A stretch of DNA of 11,876 nucleotides from Desulfuromusa sp. (GCA_021157505.1 JAGGWI010000230.1:1-11876); one strand, 5' to 3'. Positions 1 to 6,704 are shown, numbered from the stretch's first letter. Notes: generated by a model from the letters alone, not told the origin. Translations and numbers: made by a program.

Positions 1-50
1 AAAAAAAATCAGGAGTTAGAATCCCTCTCGCTCTGAGCAGAGTTAAACAA

Positions 51-87
51 GAAAAAGGCACCTTCTCAACGAGAAAGTGCCTTTTTC
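51..87. terminator. Bidirectional Rho-independent terminator
   Basis: An 11-bp outer stem (51-61 with 77-87, A-rich on the left and T-rich on the right) is followed inward by one C/A mismatch and a 5-bp inner stem (63-67 with 71-75), closed by an AAC loop. The A tract on one side and T tract on the other make it functional in both directions. It lies 28 bp beyond the mlaC stop codon and so ends the leftward operon; it could also end a rightward gene entering from before the window. Confidence 0.9.
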
Positions 88-114
88 TACCTGTACTCTG
101 AGATGAATAATTAA

Positions 115-702
115 CTAGCGAGGCTTTTTCATCTCCACTATCTTCTCATCCATCAGTCTCATCAACTCATCCAAACCCTTGCGGCGAATAATTTCACCGT
201 AACTGGCACGATAATTTCTAACCAGACTGATCCCTTCCAGTACCAGATCAAAAATCTGCCACTCACCATCCTCATAGACCATTTTGTACTGCACCGGGAT
301 CTCTAATCCCTCGGAATGAACCAGCGTATCAACGATCGCCTTCTTACCCTTAACTCTCTGTTTCAAGTAATCGGTCGCTCCACCACCGTAATCATCCATT
401 CGATGCAGATAGGTCCCCTCAAGTATCTGGACCAACAACAATGCAAATCGCTCCCGCTGATCTTCTGTTGCATCGTCCCAATAAGGGCCAAGAGTCCGGC
501 GAGAGATGGACTTCATATCCAGATATGACTGCATTCGGCCGCTGACCAGAACTTGCTTTTCTGCATCACTGATGTCGGTTCGCTTCAAAACATCCAAAAC
601 AGAATCTACCATCTGCTTAACCCGTATCTGCGGTTGTGGTAAAGCAAAACTTGAAGTTGCAAACAACAGGGCCAATAAACCACTTAATAATATCTTTTTC
701 AT
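115..702 (-). CDS. mlaC: MlaC-type periplasmic phospholipid-binding protein
   Basis: MlaC (Ttg2D) shuttles phospholipid across the periplasm between the MlaA outer-membrane complex and the MlaFEDB ABC transporter, maintaining outer-membrane lipid asymmetry. The 195-residue product has a Sec signal peptide (charged KK, hydrophobic stretch, likely cleavage after SSFA at about residue 20). The mature part carries typical family features: SYLDMKSISRRTLGPYW near residues 59-75, an EGTYLHRMDDY segment near 94-104, and a C-terminal DGEWQIFDLVLEGISLVRNYR segment near 145-165. Length matches the family. It starts 2 nt after the mlaA stop, so the two are almost certainly co-translated, and it is the last gene before the terminator. 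The partner genes mlaF, mlaE and mlaD are not in the window. Family assignment is strong; function is by homology. Confidence 0.93.
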   Translation of the reverse strand: MKKILLSGLLALLFATSSFALPQPQIRVKQMVDSVLDVLKRTDISDAEKQVLVSGRMQSYLDMKSISRRTLGPYWDDATEDQRERFALLLVQILEGTYLHRMDDYGGGATDYLKQRVKGKKAIVDTLVHSEGLEIPVQYKMVYEDGEWQIFDLVLEGISLVRNYRASYGEIIRRKGLDELMRLMDEKIVEMKKPR

Positions 703-704
703 CG

Positions 705-1511
705 TTAAAGTCCAAACCAGTCAATAGGATTTAAATTATCATCAAATACCGGAGCTTCAAACATATTCATATCAAGAGTACTGTCAGCAATCTGCGCCTC
801 CCGAAGCTGCGCGTAAGCCGATCGAATAAACAGATAGGGATCAAGAGAATCGGCGACAATCCCCTCATAGGTATCCTTATCCAGAGATAAACGGTTCACA
901 GCATCAAGAAGCTTTATAGCCAGATATTCTTTGGTGGTCAGATCAGCATACCTGAGCGGATCACCATAAGAGTCAACATAAGAACCAACGGCATCGCGTA
1001 GACTGGAGGGGCCAACAATCGGCAAAACCAGATAAAATCCGGGTCCGATGTGATAATATCCCAGTGTCTGACCAAAATCCTCAGAAGACTTGTTAACTCC
1101 TGCTACAGATTTCGCCGGATCAAACAAACCACCGATTCCGAAGGTTGTGTTGATAACAAAGCGATAGACTTCTGTACCGAACCCCCTGAAATTCCATTGT
1201 AGCAGGGAATTCGCCGCGCGAACAGGTGCCGCCAGGTTGGAGAAAAAGTTACCGACAGAAACCCTCGCCGGTCGTGGGATAACCAGACGATAGCCCTTGG
1301 CAACAGGTTTAAGCACGTAAAAATAGAGCTTGTCATTGATCCAGAAAACCCCCCTGTTAAATGGTTCTAACGGGTCGGCAATCAAAATTTCTGAAGCTGG
1401 ATCATCATCAGAAAAAGTATCGTCAAAGTCAGCGTCAAAGTCACCAGCAAACACAGCACCGATGAGGATGAAATATACAGCACATAACAGTGTAAAAATA
1501 CGTAATGTCAT
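705..1511 (-). CDS. mlaA: MlaA/VacJ outer-membrane lipid-asymmetry protein
   Basis: MlaA removes mislocalised phospholipid from the outer leaflet of the outer membrane and passes it to MlaC. Family signatures include DPLEPFNRGVFWIND (46-60), RVSVGNFFSNLAAPVRAANSLLQ (83-105), INTTFGIGGLFDPA (120-133), EDFGQTLGYYHIGPGFYLVLPIVGPSSLRD (144-173) and the DSYGDPLRY stretch (180-188). I chose the ATG at 1511 (268 residues). It has an AAGGACAGG Shine-Dalgarno 5 nt upstream and gives a clean signal peptide. The longer in-frame start at 1556 would overlap the methyltransferase gene and bury that signal. Unlike the E. coli lipoprotein, I see no lipobox cysteine at the cleavage site (AVFA before GDF), so the protein may have an ordinary signal peptide. 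Confidence 0.93.
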   Translation of the reverse strand: MTLRIFTLLCAVYFILIGAVFAGDFDADFDDTFSDDDPASEILIADPLEPFNRGVFWINDKLYFYVLKPVAKGYRLVIPRPARVSVGNFFSNLAAPVRAANSLLQWNFRGFGTEVYRFVINTTFGIGGLFDPAKSVAGVNKSSEDFGQTLGYYHIGPGFYLVLPIVGPSSLRDAVGSYVDSYGDPLRYADLTTKEYLAIKLLDAVNRLSLDKDTYEGIVADSLDPYLFIRSAYAQLREAQIADSTLDMNMFEAPVFDDNLNPIDWFGL

Positions 1512-1533
1512 CAAACCTGTCCTTGACACTGAA

Positions 1534-2142
1534 TCAAATCGTCTTTTCAGCCACAAATAAAAATGGGGCCTGTGGTCGGTTACTCACCTGTAGCTGAATC
1601 ACCTGAAAAGTAACGGGGTCTAAAGCAGTAAAAAAATCGGTGACTGCAATTCCCTCTTCCGCTCCTCCGGGATGCCCGGGATAAACCACCACCGCCAGTC
1701 GTCCACCTGCCTGCAGCAATGAACAAGTCTGCTCCAGCGCCGATACGGTCGATTCGGGACGGGTCACAAGTTCCAGTTGACCACCGGGAAGATAACCCAG
1801 ATTGGCAATAACCCCCTTTGGCGCAGCGGGGAGAACTTTAGCAATCTCTGTATGACTGATTGCCAGTAAATCAATCCCCGCCTCACTCGGTACCAGCTGG
1901 ATGTCATGCAGATGGAGTCTGACCTGGGCACCGGCTGAAACCATCCTGTCGCGGGTCGCCAACAATGCCTGCGTTTGGATATCAAACCCGATCACCTGGC
2001 CGGTTGAACCCACAAACCGAAACAGTTCCAGTGTATCTTGCCCATTTCCTGCAGTCAAATCAACAACCAGGTCACCTGGCTGCACAACTTCGGAGAGCAG
2101 TTCCTGCCCCCACTTCACCACCTTGGTCAAAACCTGCTTCAC
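1534..2142 (-). CDS. mnmM: SAM-dependent methyltransferase, YtqB/MnmM-like (rRNA_methylase family)
   Basis: A 202-residue class I methyltransferase. Motif I is VVDLTAGNGQD (26-36) and the acidic residue at the end of strand 2 is in GFDIQ (52-56). NLGYLPGG (114-121) and VVVYPGHPGG (151-160) are characteristic of the PF06962/YtqB group. Bacillus YtqB (MnmM) methylates 5-aminomethyl-2-thiouridine at tRNA position 34; applying that reaction here is inference. The start is GTG at 2142; its GTGA overlaps the TGA stop of the upstream terB-like gene by 4 nt, implying translational coupling, with AAGGG about 11 nt upstream. The family call is firm; substrate and gene symbol are less certain. Confidence 0.82.
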   Translation of the reverse strand: MKQVLTKVVKWGQELLSEVVQPGDLVVDLTAGNGQDTLELFRFVGSTGQVIGFDIQTQALLATRDRMVSAGAQVRLHLHDIQLVPSEAGIDLLAISHTEIAKVLPAAPKGVIANLGYLPGGQLELVTRPESTVSALEQTCSLLQAGGRLAVVVYPGHPGGAEEGIAVTDFFTALDPVTFQVIQLQVSNRPQAPFLFVAEKTI

Positions 2143-2582
2143 GGCCGGTGAACCCTTAACTTGGCTTCAATCAGTTGCCTATGAGAGAGGCCGATCAGGG
2201 AGCCCAATTGACGCATCAGTGCTTCTTCGTAACAATCCAGCCGCCCGTCAGCATAAACCAACTGCCAGATAGCTTCAATAATCTGTTCTTTTTCCGGTTG
2301 GGTAAAAGATTTATTGATCTCCCGGGTAAACTGGTGCAGATCATGGCTATTGCCACGGGTTTCTTCTGCCAGCGCCAGCAAATCGGCTAAAGATGCTTCT
2401 GACACGGAAAAATACTGCATCAGTAGAGGGCCGATCAAATCCCGCTCAGTCTGGTGAAATTCACCATCAGCATGCGCAACTTCCAACAACAAGACTGCCG
2501 CCGCCAGAGGAATACGCTCTTGCGAAACTGAATCAACCCGTTCTGTTGGTGTAGCAAAAACCTGTAGAAGTCTTTTTAACAT
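2139..2582 (-). CDS. TerB-family (TerB/DjlA N-terminal-like) helical protein
   Basis: A 147-residue, all-helical, cytoplasmic protein without signal or membrane segments. Two related acidic motifs, AHADGEFHQTER (36-47) and YADGRLDCYEE (110-120), are the paired motifs of stand-alone TerB-like proteins (COG4103/PF05099). In TerB these acidic clusters are thought to bind metal ions. The name comes from tellurite resistance, but lone TerB-domain proteins are widespread and mostly uncharacterised, and there is no other ter gene here, so tellurite resistance should not be assumed. It is the first gene of the leftward unit and overlaps the methyltransferase start. The ribosome binding site before the ATG is weak (AGGT about 11 nt upstream). 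Confidence 0.82.
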   Translation of the reverse strand: MLKRLLQVFATPTERVDSVSQERIPLAAAVLLLEVAHADGEFHQTERDLIGPLLMQYFSVSEASLADLLALAEETRGNSHDLHQFTREINKSFTQPEKEQIIEAIWQLVYADGRLDCYEEALMRQLGSLIGLSHRQLIEAKLRVHRP

Positions 2583-2728
2583 CTATTTAATACCTGCAAA
2601 ATGATGGGTTTCCCCAAGAGTTATATTCTTGTTTACCTTGGAACGAATAAACAGAGAAAGAGCAATCTCACATACAGAAAGAACTAAAAACCCTGCCCCA
2701 CTAATACGAACGGTCTTTTTACCTGGAA

Positions 2729-3061
2729 TCAGTTTTTATAAAAAATAACCCGGGCTTTTTCAAGGGTGATCATCCCCCCCTGCAATATCTCATTGAGTTG
2801 AGGAATTATTTGTTCGATTTTCTCATCACTATCGACCACCTCTATCACCAGCGGCAAGTCTTGCGATAATCGCAGCAAGCTGTCGGTATGCAATACAGAT
2901 TTGGCACCAAATCCGGCAATACCTCTTAAGACAGTCGCTCCGGCAAAACCTTCCTGTCGAAACAGCTCCAGCAACACTTTATACAGTGGTTTGTTCTGAT
3001 GACGATCTGACTCCCCGATGAAAATTCGCATCAGGGTCCGTTCTCCATCCAGACGGGGCAT
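2729..3061 (-). CDS. DUF190 family protein (CrcB-associated)
   Basis: A 110-residue protein with typical DUF190 (PF02641) features: MRIFIGESDRH at 11-21, a central GATVLRGIAGFGAKSVLHT (41-59), LPLVIEVVDSDEKI (69-82), and the terminal GGMITLEKARVIFY (95-108). DUF190 proteins are small ferredoxin-like/PII-like folds commonly encoded beside crcB; their biochemical role is not settled. The start at 3061 has AAGGAG 6 nt upstream (3068-3073, minus strand); Met11 is a weaker alternative. The palindromic element at 3074-3241 begins exactly where this Shine-Dalgarno ends, separating the gene from crcB. I see no clear terminator after the stop. Confidence 0.88.
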   Translation of the reverse strand: MPRLDGERTLMRIFIGESDRHQNKPLYKVLLELFRQEGFAGATVLRGIAGFGAKSVLHTDSLLRLSQDLPLVIEVVDSDEKIEQIIPQLNEILQGGMITLEKARVIFYKN

Positions 3062-3073
3062 CTCGAACTCCTT

Positions 3074-3241
3074 CTAGCAGCCTGTCGGACTATCAATGAA
3101 CTGGCTGCAAATTTGCCTGTTTGGCCCATATTTCAGCTCCTTTTCGACCAATAGCTATGGCTATTACTCTCAAATGAGCCAAAATCTGGTCTCAAACATC
3201 CAAATTTTCGCTTCAGTCCTGATTGTCCGACAGGCTGCTAG
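3074..3241. repeat. 168-bp palindromic element with perfect 17-bp inverted ends (MITE-like)
   Basis: The ends (3074-3090 and 3225-3241) are perfect 17-bp inverted copies of CTAGCAGCCTGTCGGAC. The match resumes for four more bases after one mismatch. The interior is an imperfect continuation of the same palindrome, centred on AATAGC-TATG-GCTATT (3150-3165), so either strand could fold back along its whole length. CTAG at both ends could be a palindromic 4-bp target duplication or part of the repeat. No ORF inside is convincing. It sits between crcB and the DUF190 gene, 14 nt from the crcB stop and touching the DUF190 Shine-Dalgarno. The repeat is seen directly; mobility is inferred. Confidence 0.85.
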
Positions 3242-3255
3242 CAAACGATCCAGGT

Positions 3256-3630
3256 TCAGGTCAATTGACGCGCGACCAACATCCCTAAAAGGGCGAATAA
3301 TAAACATAGCACGACATTTAATAAAATATTAGCGCCAGCCTGCCAAAAACTGCCATCCTCCAACAACCGCAACGTCTCATAAGAGAATGTTGAAAATGTC
3401 GTAAAACCACCCAGAAAACCAACCGCTAAACCAATCCGTATTTCGGGAGAAAAGAGGGTGCTGCGCAGCCCGAAGGTCATCAACAGAGCCAGCAGAAAAG
3501 AGCCGACAATGTTGACAAACAGAGTCCCATAGGGCAAATTGCGCCCGACCAGTTGATAGGTCCAACCCGAAGCCAGATAGCGTGCCATACAGCCGAGCCC
3601 GCCAAATACACCGATATAAAACAACTGCAT
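3256..3630 (-). CDS. crcB: CrcB/Fluc fluoride ion channel
   Basis: CrcB (Fluc) is a small dual-topology inner-membrane channel that lets fluoride leave the cell. The 124-residue product has four hydrophobic helices and family motifs GGLGCMARY (10-18), YGTLFVNIVGSFLLALL (34-50, including the conserved Asn40) and GFLGGFTTFSTFSYE (71-85), the last containing the Phe/Thr/Ser residues of the pore and the central sodium site. The ATG at 3630 gives the usual family length; the in-frame extension to 3699 would add 23 residues and start upstream of the predicted transcription start. It is followed by a DUF190 gene, a common pairing. Confidence 0.93.
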   Translation of the reverse strand: MQLFYIGVFGGLGCMARYLASGWTYQLVGRNLPYGTLFVNIVGSFLLALLMTFGLRSTLFSPEIRIGLAVGFLGGFTTFSTFSYETLRLLEDGSFWQAGANILLNVVLCLLFALLGMLVARQLT

Positions 3631-3670
3631 ACGAATTCCAGACCGATAGGGAATGTCGACAAAAAGAGTC

Positions 3671-3699
3671 ATTATCAACCAGGAATTAGCGGATGTCAA
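3671..3699 (-). promoter_or_regulatory. Sigma-70 promoter for crcB
   Basis: On the minus strand a perfect -35 TTGACA (3694-3699) is followed by a 17-nt spacer and a -10 GATAAT (3671-3676). Transcription would start near 3664, leaving a leader of about 34 nt before the crcB ATG. That is too short for a fluoride riboswitch downstream of this start. The match is seen in sequence; activity is inferred. Confidence 0.7.
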
Positions 3700-3754
3700 T
3701 CAGCATATCCCCGCATAAAGGACTCTTCGCTTAACAACTGGCGTGCTTAGATGA

Positions 3755-3783
3755 TTGACAAACTCAGACATATTCCGTAGCTT
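3755..3783 (+). promoter_or_regulatory. Possible sigma-70 promoter for bamD
   Basis: A perfect -35 TTGACA (3755-3760) is followed after 17 nt by a poor -10 TAGCTT (3778-3783). It lies about 40 nt before the bamD start in the divergent region shared with crcB. Confidence is limited by the weak -10. Confidence 0.4.
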
Positions 3784-3825
3784 CTTGATGTCGATCATCA
3801 TTAAGAAAATAAAGGAACAGTACCA

Positions 3826-4572
3826 ATGAAGCAAATTTATAGATATCTACTACTCGTCTTATTCTGCCTGTTTCTGGCCGCCTGCAGTCATTCTAAAAGC
3901 AAACCTCAAAACACGGCAGCACAAGATTTCATGAAGGGTGAAGCCTATTATGAGGGCGGTCACTACAATCAGGCCATCACCGCCTGGGAAAATGTTATCG
4001 ATGCGTACTATTCCCCGGAACTGAGTATGCTGGCCGAATTAAAAATTGCCGAAGCCTACTACATATCAGAGCAATATGAAGAAGCAGCGGTAGCTTTCGA
4101 TAATTTTCTAAACCAGCATCCCAACGATTTTCGTGCCGCGACAATCCTCTATCGAATGGGTCTCAGCTATTACCAGCAGATCCTTGTTCCAGACAGAGAT
4201 CAAACCAGCACCCAATTTGCACTCTACAGTTTTGAAGAACTGGTAGAGCGATTTCCGGACGATCCACAGGCTCCGGAGGCACGCAACTTGATTCTGCGCT
4301 GCAAAACCCGGCTGGCAGAACATGAGGTTTATGTTGGCAGGTTTTATTTGAGAATAGACCAGTATCAACAAGCCATTGATCGACTGGAAGGGGTGTTGAT
4401 ATCATTCCCCCGATATTATTACCGTGATGAAGCCTATTTCTACCTTGGTAAAGCCTACTTTAAAACCTCCCAACCGGATAAAGCCAAAAACACCTTTAAA
4501 AAGCTTTTTGAGGAGTTTCCGGGAAGCAAGTATATAGAAGATGCCCAAACAATACTGGCGCAAGAGGGTTGA
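3826..4572 (+). CDS. bamD: Outer-membrane assembly lipoprotein BamD
   Basis: BamD is the essential lipoprotein of the BAM complex, which inserts beta-barrel proteins into the outer membrane with BamA. The 248-residue product has a lipoprotein signal with lipobox LAAC (Cys20). Tetratricopeptide-like repeats follow, for example FMKGEAYYEGGHYNQAITAWENVI (35-58), AEAYYISEQYEEAAVAFDNFL, and AYFYLGKAYFKTSQPDKAKNTFKKLFEEFPGSKY near the end. The central DRDQTSTQFALYSFEELVERFPDDPQAPEA segment and the EHEVYVGRFYL segment are diagnostic of BamD rather than a generic TPR protein. Length matches the family. A ribosome binding site AAAGGA lies about 10 nt before the ATG. It appears monocistronic, with a terminator downstream. 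Confidence 0.93.
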   Translation: MKQIYRYLLLVLFCLFLAACSHSKSKPQNTAAQDFMKGEAYYEGGHYNQAITAWENVIDAYYSPELSMLAELKIAEAYYISEQYEEAAVAFDNFLNQHPNDFRAATILYRMGLSYYQQILVPDRDQTSTQFALYSFEELVERFPDDPQAPEARNLILRCKTRLAEHEVYVGRFYLRIDQYQQAIDRLEGVLISFPRYYYRDEAYFYLGKAYFKTSQPDKAKNTFKKLFEEFPGSKYIEDAQTILAQEG

Positions 4573-4591
4573 TAGCCAAGTTTTCAACCCT
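4565..4591 (+). other. Hairpin spanning the bamD stop codon
   Basis: AGGGTTGA (4565-4572, including the TGA stop) is a perfect 8-bp inverted match to TCAACCCT (4584-4591) with an 11-nt loop. It precedes the terminator-like hairpin and may stabilise the mRNA 3' end. A functional role is inference. Confidence 0.45.
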
Positions 4592-4602
4592 TCTGAGAAA
4601 TT

Positions 4603-4645
4603 TAAAACCGGGATTTTCTGCGTGTCAGTGATTCCGGTTTTATTA
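4603..4645 (+). terminator. Probable terminator after bamD
   Basis: A 12-bp stem (4603-4614 with 4631-4642, one G-T pair) with a 16-nt loop ends in a T-rich run, TTTTATTAT. The A run on the left arm would let it work in both directions. The loop is larger and the U tract shorter than in the best terminators, so termination may be incomplete. Confidence 0.65.
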
Positions 4646-4701
4646 TGCCAATTACCTGATTACCAGAAATGATAATTTCATCTTTGTATCCATGTTTTCC
4701 C

Positions 4702-4729
4702 TTGACTTGATTGATCGCAACATTATATA
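4702..4729 (+). promoter_or_regulatory. Sigma-70 promoter for the CoA-transferase gene
   Basis: -35 TTGACT (4702-4707) and -10 TATATA (4724-4729, spacer 16; or TATAAG at 4726-4731, spacer 18). The start would fall near 4736, about 190 nt before the start codon and just before the structured leader. The match is good; use is inferred. Confidence 0.65.
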
Positions 4730-4746
4730 AGAAACGCTGTTCTTTT

Positions 4747-4817
4747 ATTACCGATTTAAAGACCTTTATGGTGGTCTTTCAACCTGTTAAATAAGTCATT
4801 TAACAGGTTGGTAATAC
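4747..4817 (+). ncRNA. Candidate structured leader RNA: three-way junction
   Basis: Three perfectly paired stems nest within 71 nt. The closing stem is TATTACC (4747-4753) with GGTAATA (4811-4817). Inside it are a 7-bp hairpin (4759-4765 with 4774-4780, loop TTTATGGT) and a 12-bp hairpin (4782-4793 with 4799-4810, loop AAGTC). Junction linkers are 5, 1 and 0 nt. It lies at the predicted 5' end of the CoA-transferase mRNA. I do not recognise a known riboswitch class. The long arm read as DNA is a 12-5-12 dyad and could be a repressor site instead. The pairing is visible; function as RNA is inference. Confidence 0.5.
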
Positions 4818-4860
4818 TAATTAAATAAGCTTTTCATGGTTTCATAAAGTCATTTCTAAC

Positions 4861-4876
4861 TGCTGTTTTAACAGCA
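4861..4876 (+). other. Small inverted repeat upstream of the CoA-transferase start
   Basis: TGCTGTT (4861-4867) faces AACAGCA (4870-4876). As RNA it would form about 6 bp with a 4-nt loop, some 40 nt before the Shine-Dalgarno. Between this and the three-way junction (4818-4860) I see only AT-rich sequence. Confidence 0.4.
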
Positions 4877-4929
4877 CATTCAAAGCGGTGCAATTGAGTA
4901 TCGCTGGATCATTTACAGGAGGAGAGAGA

Positions 4930-6486
4930 ATGTCCGATTTCGGAACAATTCAAGAGCGCGTACGTATGAAAGAGCTACACAAGCTGTTTAAAACCCCTGA
5001 GCAATGTGTCGAGTACTTCAAAGACGGCATGAATGTTGGCATGTCCGGTTTTACCCCGGTCGGCTACCCCAAAGTTGTCCCGATCGCACTGTGTGATCAT
5101 GTTGAAAAAAACAACCTGCAAGGCAAATTGAAGCTCAACCTGTTCATCGGTGCTTCTGTTGGTGCCGAAGTCGAAGACCGCATGGCTTCTCTCGACATGA
5201 TTGACCGTCGCTGGCCATATCAGACCGGCAAAGAGCTGGGTAAGTCCATTAACAGTGGTAAAATCCGTATGGGTGACAAGCACTTGTCGATGTTTGCTCA
5301 GGACCTGAAGTTTGGCTTCTACACCAAGGACAGCGGTGGCGGACTTGACATTGGCGTTATCGAAGCCTCTGCCATCACTGAAAATGGCGACATCATCCTC
5401 TCCGGCGCTATTGGTGCCGCAAACGAAGTTATTGACATTGCCGACAAGATCATTGTTGAGATCAACACCGGCCTCCCTTCTTTTGAAGGGATGCATGACA
5501 TCTTCATGACCGACGTACCTCCTTATCGTCAGATTATCCCGATCACCGACGCCAAGCAGCGCATCGGTACCCCATGGGTTCCAACTGACACCAGTAAAAT
5601 CGTTGCTATTGTTGAGTCCAAGTTGCCAGACAACGGTCGTTCACTGCGTGGCACCGACCCGCAAGCCCAGGCTATTGCTGACAATATCGTCGACTTCTTC
5701 CAGGTTGAAGTTAAAGCTGGTCGTCTACCAAAGAACCTGCTGCCACTGCAATCCGGTGTCGGTTCCATCGCTAACGCAGTTGTTGGTGGCCTGACCACAT
5801 CACCTTTTGAAGACCTCATCGTTTTCACCGAAGTTCTGCAGGATACCTTCCTCGACTTCATGGACTCAGGTAAGTGTAAGTACATCAATTGTACCTCCCT
5901 GTCACTCTCCAACGATGGCTTTGAACTGTGGTGGAAGGACTTTGAGAAGTACAAGAACCTGGTGCTGATGCGTCCACAACAGATTTCCAATAACCCGGAA
6001 GTTATCCGTCGTCTTGGTGCTATCGGCATGAACACTCCGTTGGAGTTTGATATCTTTGCCCATGCCAACTCCACCCACGCTGGTGGTACCCGCATGCTGA
6101 ATGGTATCGGTGGTTCCGGTGATTTCGAGCGGAATGCTTACATTTCGATGATGCACTGCCCATCTTATCGTGCCAGCAAAACTGATGAGTTCGGTATCTC
6201 CGGTGTTGTTCCAAAGGTTCCGCACGTCGATCATACTGAGCATGATATTGATGTTCTGGTCACCGAGCAGGGTCTGGCTGATCTGCGTGGCATGTCTCCG
6301 ATTGACCGTGCCCGTGAAATCATCGCCAAATGTGCTCATCCGACCTACCAGGACTACCTCACCGATTATCTTGATCGTGGGATCAAGGCAACTGGCGGTC
6401 ATCATGAGCCACAGCTGCTGGACGAATGTTACAACCTGCACCTTAACCTCGCCAAAAACGGCACCATGCGTTTCTGGGAGAAGTAA
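4930..6486 (+). CDS. Succinyl-CoA:acetate CoA-transferase (acetyl-CoA hydrolase/transferase family)
   Basis: It transfers CoA between succinyl-CoA and acetate, giving acetyl-CoA and succinate. In Geobacter-type bacteria this activates acetate and replaces succinyl-CoA synthetase in the TCA cycle. The 518-residue cytoplasmic protein has family motifs: GMSGFTPVGYPK (37-48), a substrate-loop region GVGSIANAVVGGL (276-288), the catalytic glutamate in FTEVLQD (Glu301, by alignment from memory with the Glu that forms the glutamyl-CoA thioester), and the glycine-rich NGIGGSGDF (391-399). VTEQGLADLRG (444-454) is also typical. ATG 4930 is chosen because AGGAGGAG lies just upstream; an in-frame GTG at 4888 would add 14 residues but has no such site. 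Codons look like those of a highly expressed gene. It is flanked by its own promoter and terminator, hence monocistronic. Substrate preference within the family (acetate versus propionate or butyrate) cannot be proved from sequence. Confidence 0.9.
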   Translation: MSDFGTIQERVRMKELHKLFKTPEQCVEYFKDGMNVGMSGFTPVGYPKVVPIALCDHVEKNNLQGKLKLNLFIGASVGAEVEDRMASLDMIDRRWPYQTGKELGKSINSGKIRMGDKHLSMFAQDLKFGFYTKDSGGGLDIGVIEASAITENGDIILSGAIGAANEVIDIADKIIVEINTGLPSFEGMHDIFMTDVPPYRQIIPITDAKQRIGTPWVPTDTSKIVAIVESKLPDNGRSLRGTDPQAQAIADNIVDFFQVEVKAGRLPKNLLPLQSGVGSIANAVVGGLTTSPFEDLIVFTEVLQDTFLDFMDSGKCKYINCTSLSLSNDGFELWWKDFEKYKNLVLMRPQQISNNPEVIRRLGAIGMNTPLEFDIFAHANSTHAGGTRMLNGIGGSGDFERNAYISMMHCPSYRASKTDEFGISGVVPKVPHVDHTEHDIDVLVTEQGLADLRGMSPIDRAREIIAKCAHPTYQDYLTDYLDRGIKATGGHHEPQLLDECYNLHLNLAKNGTMRFWEK

Positions 6487-6493
6487 ACTGAAA

Positions 6494-6512
6494 GGGCGCA
6501 TGCAATGCGCCC
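6494..6512. repeat. GGGCGCAT palindrome (REP-like)
   Basis: A perfect 8-bp inverted repeat GGGCGCAT/ATGCGCCC with loop GCA lies 8 nt after the CoA-transferase stop. It is separate from the terminator that follows and resembles dispersed intergenic palindromes. With only one copy in the window, repeat status is unproven. Confidence 0.5.
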
Positions 6513-6532
6513 CTACGTTATGCAATAAAATG

Positions 6533-6563
6533 GCCCCGTCGGTTTTCCGGCGGGGCTTTTTTT
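6533..6563 (+). terminator. Rho-independent terminator after the CoA-transferase gene
   Basis: A 10-bp GC-rich stem (6533-6542 with 6547-6556, one T-G pair) with a TTTT loop is followed by seven T residues (6557-6563). A textbook terminator. Confidence 0.92.
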
Positions 6564-6704
6564 ATAAGCAATGAATAGTTGTACGAACGTCATATGTGCT
6601 GCAGATACAAGGCGCAGTGAAGATTCCCCCCCCTCCTCACCTCTCATTAAATAACCAACAATAAACATCACCAAAAGGCAATAAATCATTGACATTATTT
6701 AACA
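6564..6704. other. Intergenic stretch without recognised genes
   Basis: AT-rich apart from a run of eight C at 6626-6633. I find no credible ORF or RNA fold. A perfect TTGACA at 6689-6694 is followed 17 nt later by GATTAT with a TG extension (6709-6717), a possible sigma-70 extended -10 promoter that overlaps the sigma-54-like site. Activator binding sites for a sigma-54 promoter could lie here, but no clear dyad is seen. Confidence 0.4.

Noticed and set aside
10..45. Possible tRNA-Ser 3' end (GTTAGAATCCC-like T-loop)
   Set aside because: The near-invariant C of the T-loop (TTC) is replaced by A, no CCA or acceptor match is visible, and the rest would lie outside the window.
2583..2728. Promoter for the terB-like operon and terminator for DUF190
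   Set aside because: TATAAC on the minus strand lacks a properly spaced -35, and the only stem (CCAAG/CTTGG) is too weak and lacks a U tract; nothing reportable.
3096..3332. 78-codon rightward ORF across the palindromic element
   Set aside because: It lies inside the inverted repeat and runs antisense into crcB; no ribosome binding site or recognisable protein features.
3631..3825. Fluoride riboswitch upstream of crcB
   Set aside because: I could not find the fluoride aptamer core on the minus strand, and the predicted crcB transcription start (about 3664) leaves only about 34 nt of leader.
4975..6525. Long antisense ORFs opposite the CoA-transferase gene (up to 207 codons)
   Set aside because: These are shadows of a strongly biased coding sequence; none has a plausible start context or domain, and the sense gene is unmistakable.
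6626..6633. Run of eight C as a phase-variation tract
   Set aside because: It is not inside a gene or between promoter elements, so there is no evident target for slippage; a sequencing error in its length is also possible.
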